The notes under the pieces were generated by a model that had not been told where the DNA came from, did not search any database, and worked only from the letters and a program-made list of their open reading frames with translations. A stretch of 64,000 bases of DNA, from positions 1 to 64,000 of the forward strand of contig JAVTVJ010000014.1 in NCBI GenBank assembly GCA_034509425.1, read 5' to 3'. Below, in pieces: positions 61,101 through 64,000 of the stretch. A program made the position numbers and the translations under genes. How positions within the stretch are numbered: the first letter of the stretch is position 1; every line of letters starts with the position of its first letter. Origin of the DNA: Eopsaltria australis. Its lineage: Eukaryota; Chordata; Aves; Passeriformes; Petroicidae.

Positions 61101-62391
61101 ACCCAGGGCCTTACTAATATTCTAAAGCGAGAGTAAGTGAAATAAGATGCCATGTTACCATTGGCAGAGTGAGATATGAGCCTGGTGTTTGTCTGTAGTG
61201 AACTATGCATGAGGCAATGGAACAGCTTGGAAAGGGAGATGGTGAGAGATGAATTTGTGGCAATGCAGCCATAAGCAGAGAGAGTAGGATGGATGGAGAT
61301 GGTGTTAAGAAACTGGTAGAGCTGGTGGCTAAATATATGTTGTGAATGAAATGAGCAGTGCTGTGGAAGCCCATAGAAAGGAAGGAGATTTCCAAGAGAA
61401 TGCAAATGAGTGTTGAAGAAATAAGATGCATGAGTAAAAACCAAACTTAGGAGCTGAAGGAAGGATGTTATTGAAAGATAAGTAGCACACTTGGCTACAC
61501 TGAAGATGGCTGACAGATTGAGGAGAGAAACTGCAAAGTATTGATTCCGAATTGTGGCTCAGAGTCCGCACTGGTTCCAGGCTTGGTCCACGTGTCAGAG
61601 AATTCACTTTGCAGTTCCTGTAGTGCATGAGGGCAAAAATTCTTGGCTGTAAAAATCTGTGAGCACTAAGATGATAATAGTGAGTTAAGTCAGTATTTCT
61701 AATAGGGAAAGGATTAAGGCTTGGCTTGGCTTGGATCAGAGTCAAAAGAGAAGACGAAGGAAAGATAGTGGGCACCAGAAAGATAAAGTGATCGAGTATT
61801 GCCATGGGGAAAACAGATGATTGGAGGAAGAAAGAAAGTTGAATGTGTCCTTTATCTTTGGTAGAAAAAGAGGGTGACAATAGGCATGTGTCAAATTGAA
61901 AGGAAGGGAAAGATTGTTACGCTTGCCAGTGTTCTTTGAAGAAATCATTAAAATCCTGTGCAGAAAAACAATGGACATGGACAGATAAGAGACAAATGCA
62001 GTTAAAAGACAGGCGTGATGGTGATGCAAGATTCAGTGAAATCAGAGAAAAAATAGTTTTGCAGGGAAGCTGGCCAAACAGAAGGAGTGTTTATACTGGA
62101 AGAGGTCAGCCTCTTTTTTTTTTTAAATCATTCAGTTTGTGTTATGGTAGCAGAAGGGTATGGTGTGAAAGAGAGCAGGAGCCAGATCTGAGACTGAATC
62201 ATCTCTGACTTTTCTGGTCTTGCATTGCAGTGACTCAGTGGTATTAGTAAAAGTTAAAGAAGAATAGGAAAGGGAGCTCCAACTACTTCATCTACTCATT
62301 TGATCTGTCACCATGACAAAAGTATCATTGAATAAGAGAGGCAGGTGCAAAGAAACCCAAAGAATGTCTGTCATCTCTTTACGAACAAACT
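58109..62391. other. Unique non-coding stretch
   Basis: No repeat family or gene is recognised over 4.3 kb. Between about 61100 and 62100 the plus strand is purine-rich, so the minus strand has few stop codons and shows a 183-codon open frame (61329-61880) rich in S, F, L and P. It has no recognisable domain and is best explained by composition. Confidence 0.5.
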
Positions 62392-62507
62392 GACAAAACC
62401 CCCAAACAACACACACCTCCCCCTAAACAAAAAAAAAAAAAAAACCAAACAAAAAACCCCCAATAAACAAAAACAGAACAAAACAAAAAAAAAACCCAAC
62501 AGCAAAG
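62392..62507 (-). repeat. A/C-rich low-complexity tract (minus-strand G/T type)
   Basis: Runs of A, including 16 pure A at 62429-62444, alternate with AAAC, CAAAA and CCCC units. It is the reverse complement of the G/T tract type found at 25612, 56647 and 57950, and the only large one in this orientation. Confidence 0.93.
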
Positions 62508-64000
62508 CACCCCTGCCTGTAAACTGAAACTGGGCTCCCCTGTGGTTGAGAGGTTGCTGTAGCTGTGCTGGACACAAAGGAAGGGGGAAATGAGGGCTGG
62601 ACCCTTTCCAGCTTCTCCAGCAGTCCTGGCTCTCACAGACTGTCTGAACACATAAACCATTTCGGAAGTTTTAAGGTTCTGGTAGTTGATCAGAGGACTA
62701 TGTTTTGTGTCCATAGGTGCTAAAGGTTGGTGCAGATTTATCCCAAGTTCTGTGAATTCCGACATCTCAGAGCCTGGCATACCACACACTTGGTGTAGAA
62801 ATTGCTTCTCTTGATCTGACTGTTCCACAGAAATGTGGTTGAAGTGTGGCTGGTGGACCCAGTGACCAACTGGCTTGTCATGTGTGATGACAGTGATTAA
62901 CTGAGAGGAACATTTTTGTCCTCACTCAAGTCCTTGCACCAGGCACTTTCTGGAGCCACAGAAAGTTGTGGCTGCCAGCTGTGATGGTCAGTATGTGTTT
63001 CCCAGGTTGCTGTTGAGGTAGCACCAACCATCCAATGGGAAAAATACAATTTTTTTTGCTTTCCATGGGTAGGTGAGTTTGGCCAAGCTTGACTCTTTTA
63101 ATTAAAAGCTGTCTTGTAATGAAGATGGAAAGGTGTAAAAGAAGTGCAAAAGGAAGTTGTGTGTATTCTTGGCTGGCTGTGAAATGTTCAGAGTGAAACT
63201 TTTTTCATATATGTCTAAAATAGCTGTCAGTTGATTCGGAAAATGTGGGAAGTACCAAACTAAGCCATCTCCTTACAGTAAATAATTCTTTCCCTGCCAG
63301 AAGCGGAGTAGAAGGATTTACAAGCTGAACAGAGGTAGTTCTGAAATTCTGTGAGAAAAAGGCCTCTCTGCTTTTGATTCCCCAGGTGAGCTCTTTGAAC
63401 TGCAAATAGAAGCAAGTTCATAGCTTAACAAATTTCCTCATGTGTTTGGGTCCTTAATGGGATGTTTCTTACAGAGGCCACTAGGTCATCTTGTCCCAAG
63501 TGGTTTCTTTTCCCTGACAGCATAGCAAATGGCCTGTCAGAGGCAGCAGGAGGAGGAGTATCTTTATTTGCCTTTTGGGATGTTTAACTTGTTGACTGCC
63601 TTGCAGCTGACCTAAACTCAGAGCTCCAGAAGAACTAGGCCTTGGAGGGGTACATGAGTAAAGCAGCCCTTGAAAAGCTGAACAGAATATAAGACACCAG
63701 TTCTTTGTAAAACCTGTAGCCCTGGTTTTCATCCCTCTTCTGAGCATTCGTTTTCCTGCTTCACAGTGAGTGTGTTAAGTGAGCTCTCCTTTACTGCCAA
63801 GCAACTGCTACTGCTGGCTTCTCAATACACGTGCTAGAGTCCAGATCCTCTAGTAATGTATATAAATTGTGGCCCTGCTTGATCCAGGCCTGATTTACAG
63901 CCTGTAATGATTTGAGTGGGGCTGGTTGTATTTACCTTTAGGACACATGCAGGGCCCTACTTTGAATATTAGCACTGACATGAGACTTGACGTCTAGCAT
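62508..64000. other. Unique non-coding stretch to the window end
   Basis: No repeat family, CpG cluster or convincing exon is seen. The window ends without any feature crossing its edge that I can identify. Confidence 0.55.

Noticed and set aside
61329..61880. 183-codon minus-strand open frame
   Set aside because: The plus strand here is purine-rich and so depletes minus-strand stops. The peptide is S/F/L/P-rich without motifs, and overlapping frames are also long.
1..64000. CRISPR arrays, bacterial operons, phage or defence systems
   Set aside because: There is no regularly spaced repeat-spacer structure, dense coding or prokaryotic signal. The CR1 elements place the DNA in a bird or other sauropsid nuclear genome.

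Overview
The window reads as nuclear DNA of a bird, most likely an intron or intergenic block; a passerine is possible but not shown. The evidence is two 3'-truncated CR1 LINE copies (2790-3155 and 15851-16205, both antisense) and one avian-type LTR retroelement remnant (about 600-1511). Base composition is otherwise AT-rich and CpG-poor, with many poly-T and G/T-rich simple tracts. There are no bacterial operons, no ribosome binding sites and no dense coding. No complete protein-coding gene could be recognised. The longest open frames (up to about 240 codons) look like chance or composition effects.

Layout. 1-600 is non-coding with one striking perfect hairpin (183-211). 600-1511 is the LTR remnant, with degenerate internal repeats, two poly(A) signals and a CA 3' end. 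1512-15850 is unique sequence with one CR1, a short tandem repeat (10347-10470), a (TAA)n microsatellite (12476-12513) and two canonical G-quadruplex motifs. 15851-16205 is the second CR1. 16206-45499 is almost entirely unique sequence with small local duplications. 45500-58110 is rich in poly-T and G/T tracts and contains the one clear regulatory landmark, a CpG island at about 55690-56215. 58110-64000 is unique sequence with one A/C-rich tract.

Functional reading. The CpG island is the best candidate for a real promoter. Three good splice donors lie close to it on the minus strand, and none of similar quality was seen on the plus strand, so leftward transcription is the favoured but unproven reading. 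Several short splice-bounded open segments were found: 9172-9253 and 31200-31276 on plus, 44371-44460 and 54819-54842 on minus. They are reported as low-confidence exon candidates, because chance pairs of splice-like sites are expected in 64 kb.

No previously undescribed biological system can be supported from this sequence. The items most worth testing are the CpG island with its minus-strand donors, the perfect hairpin, the phase-compatible exon candidates and the zero-length acceptor/donor junctions.
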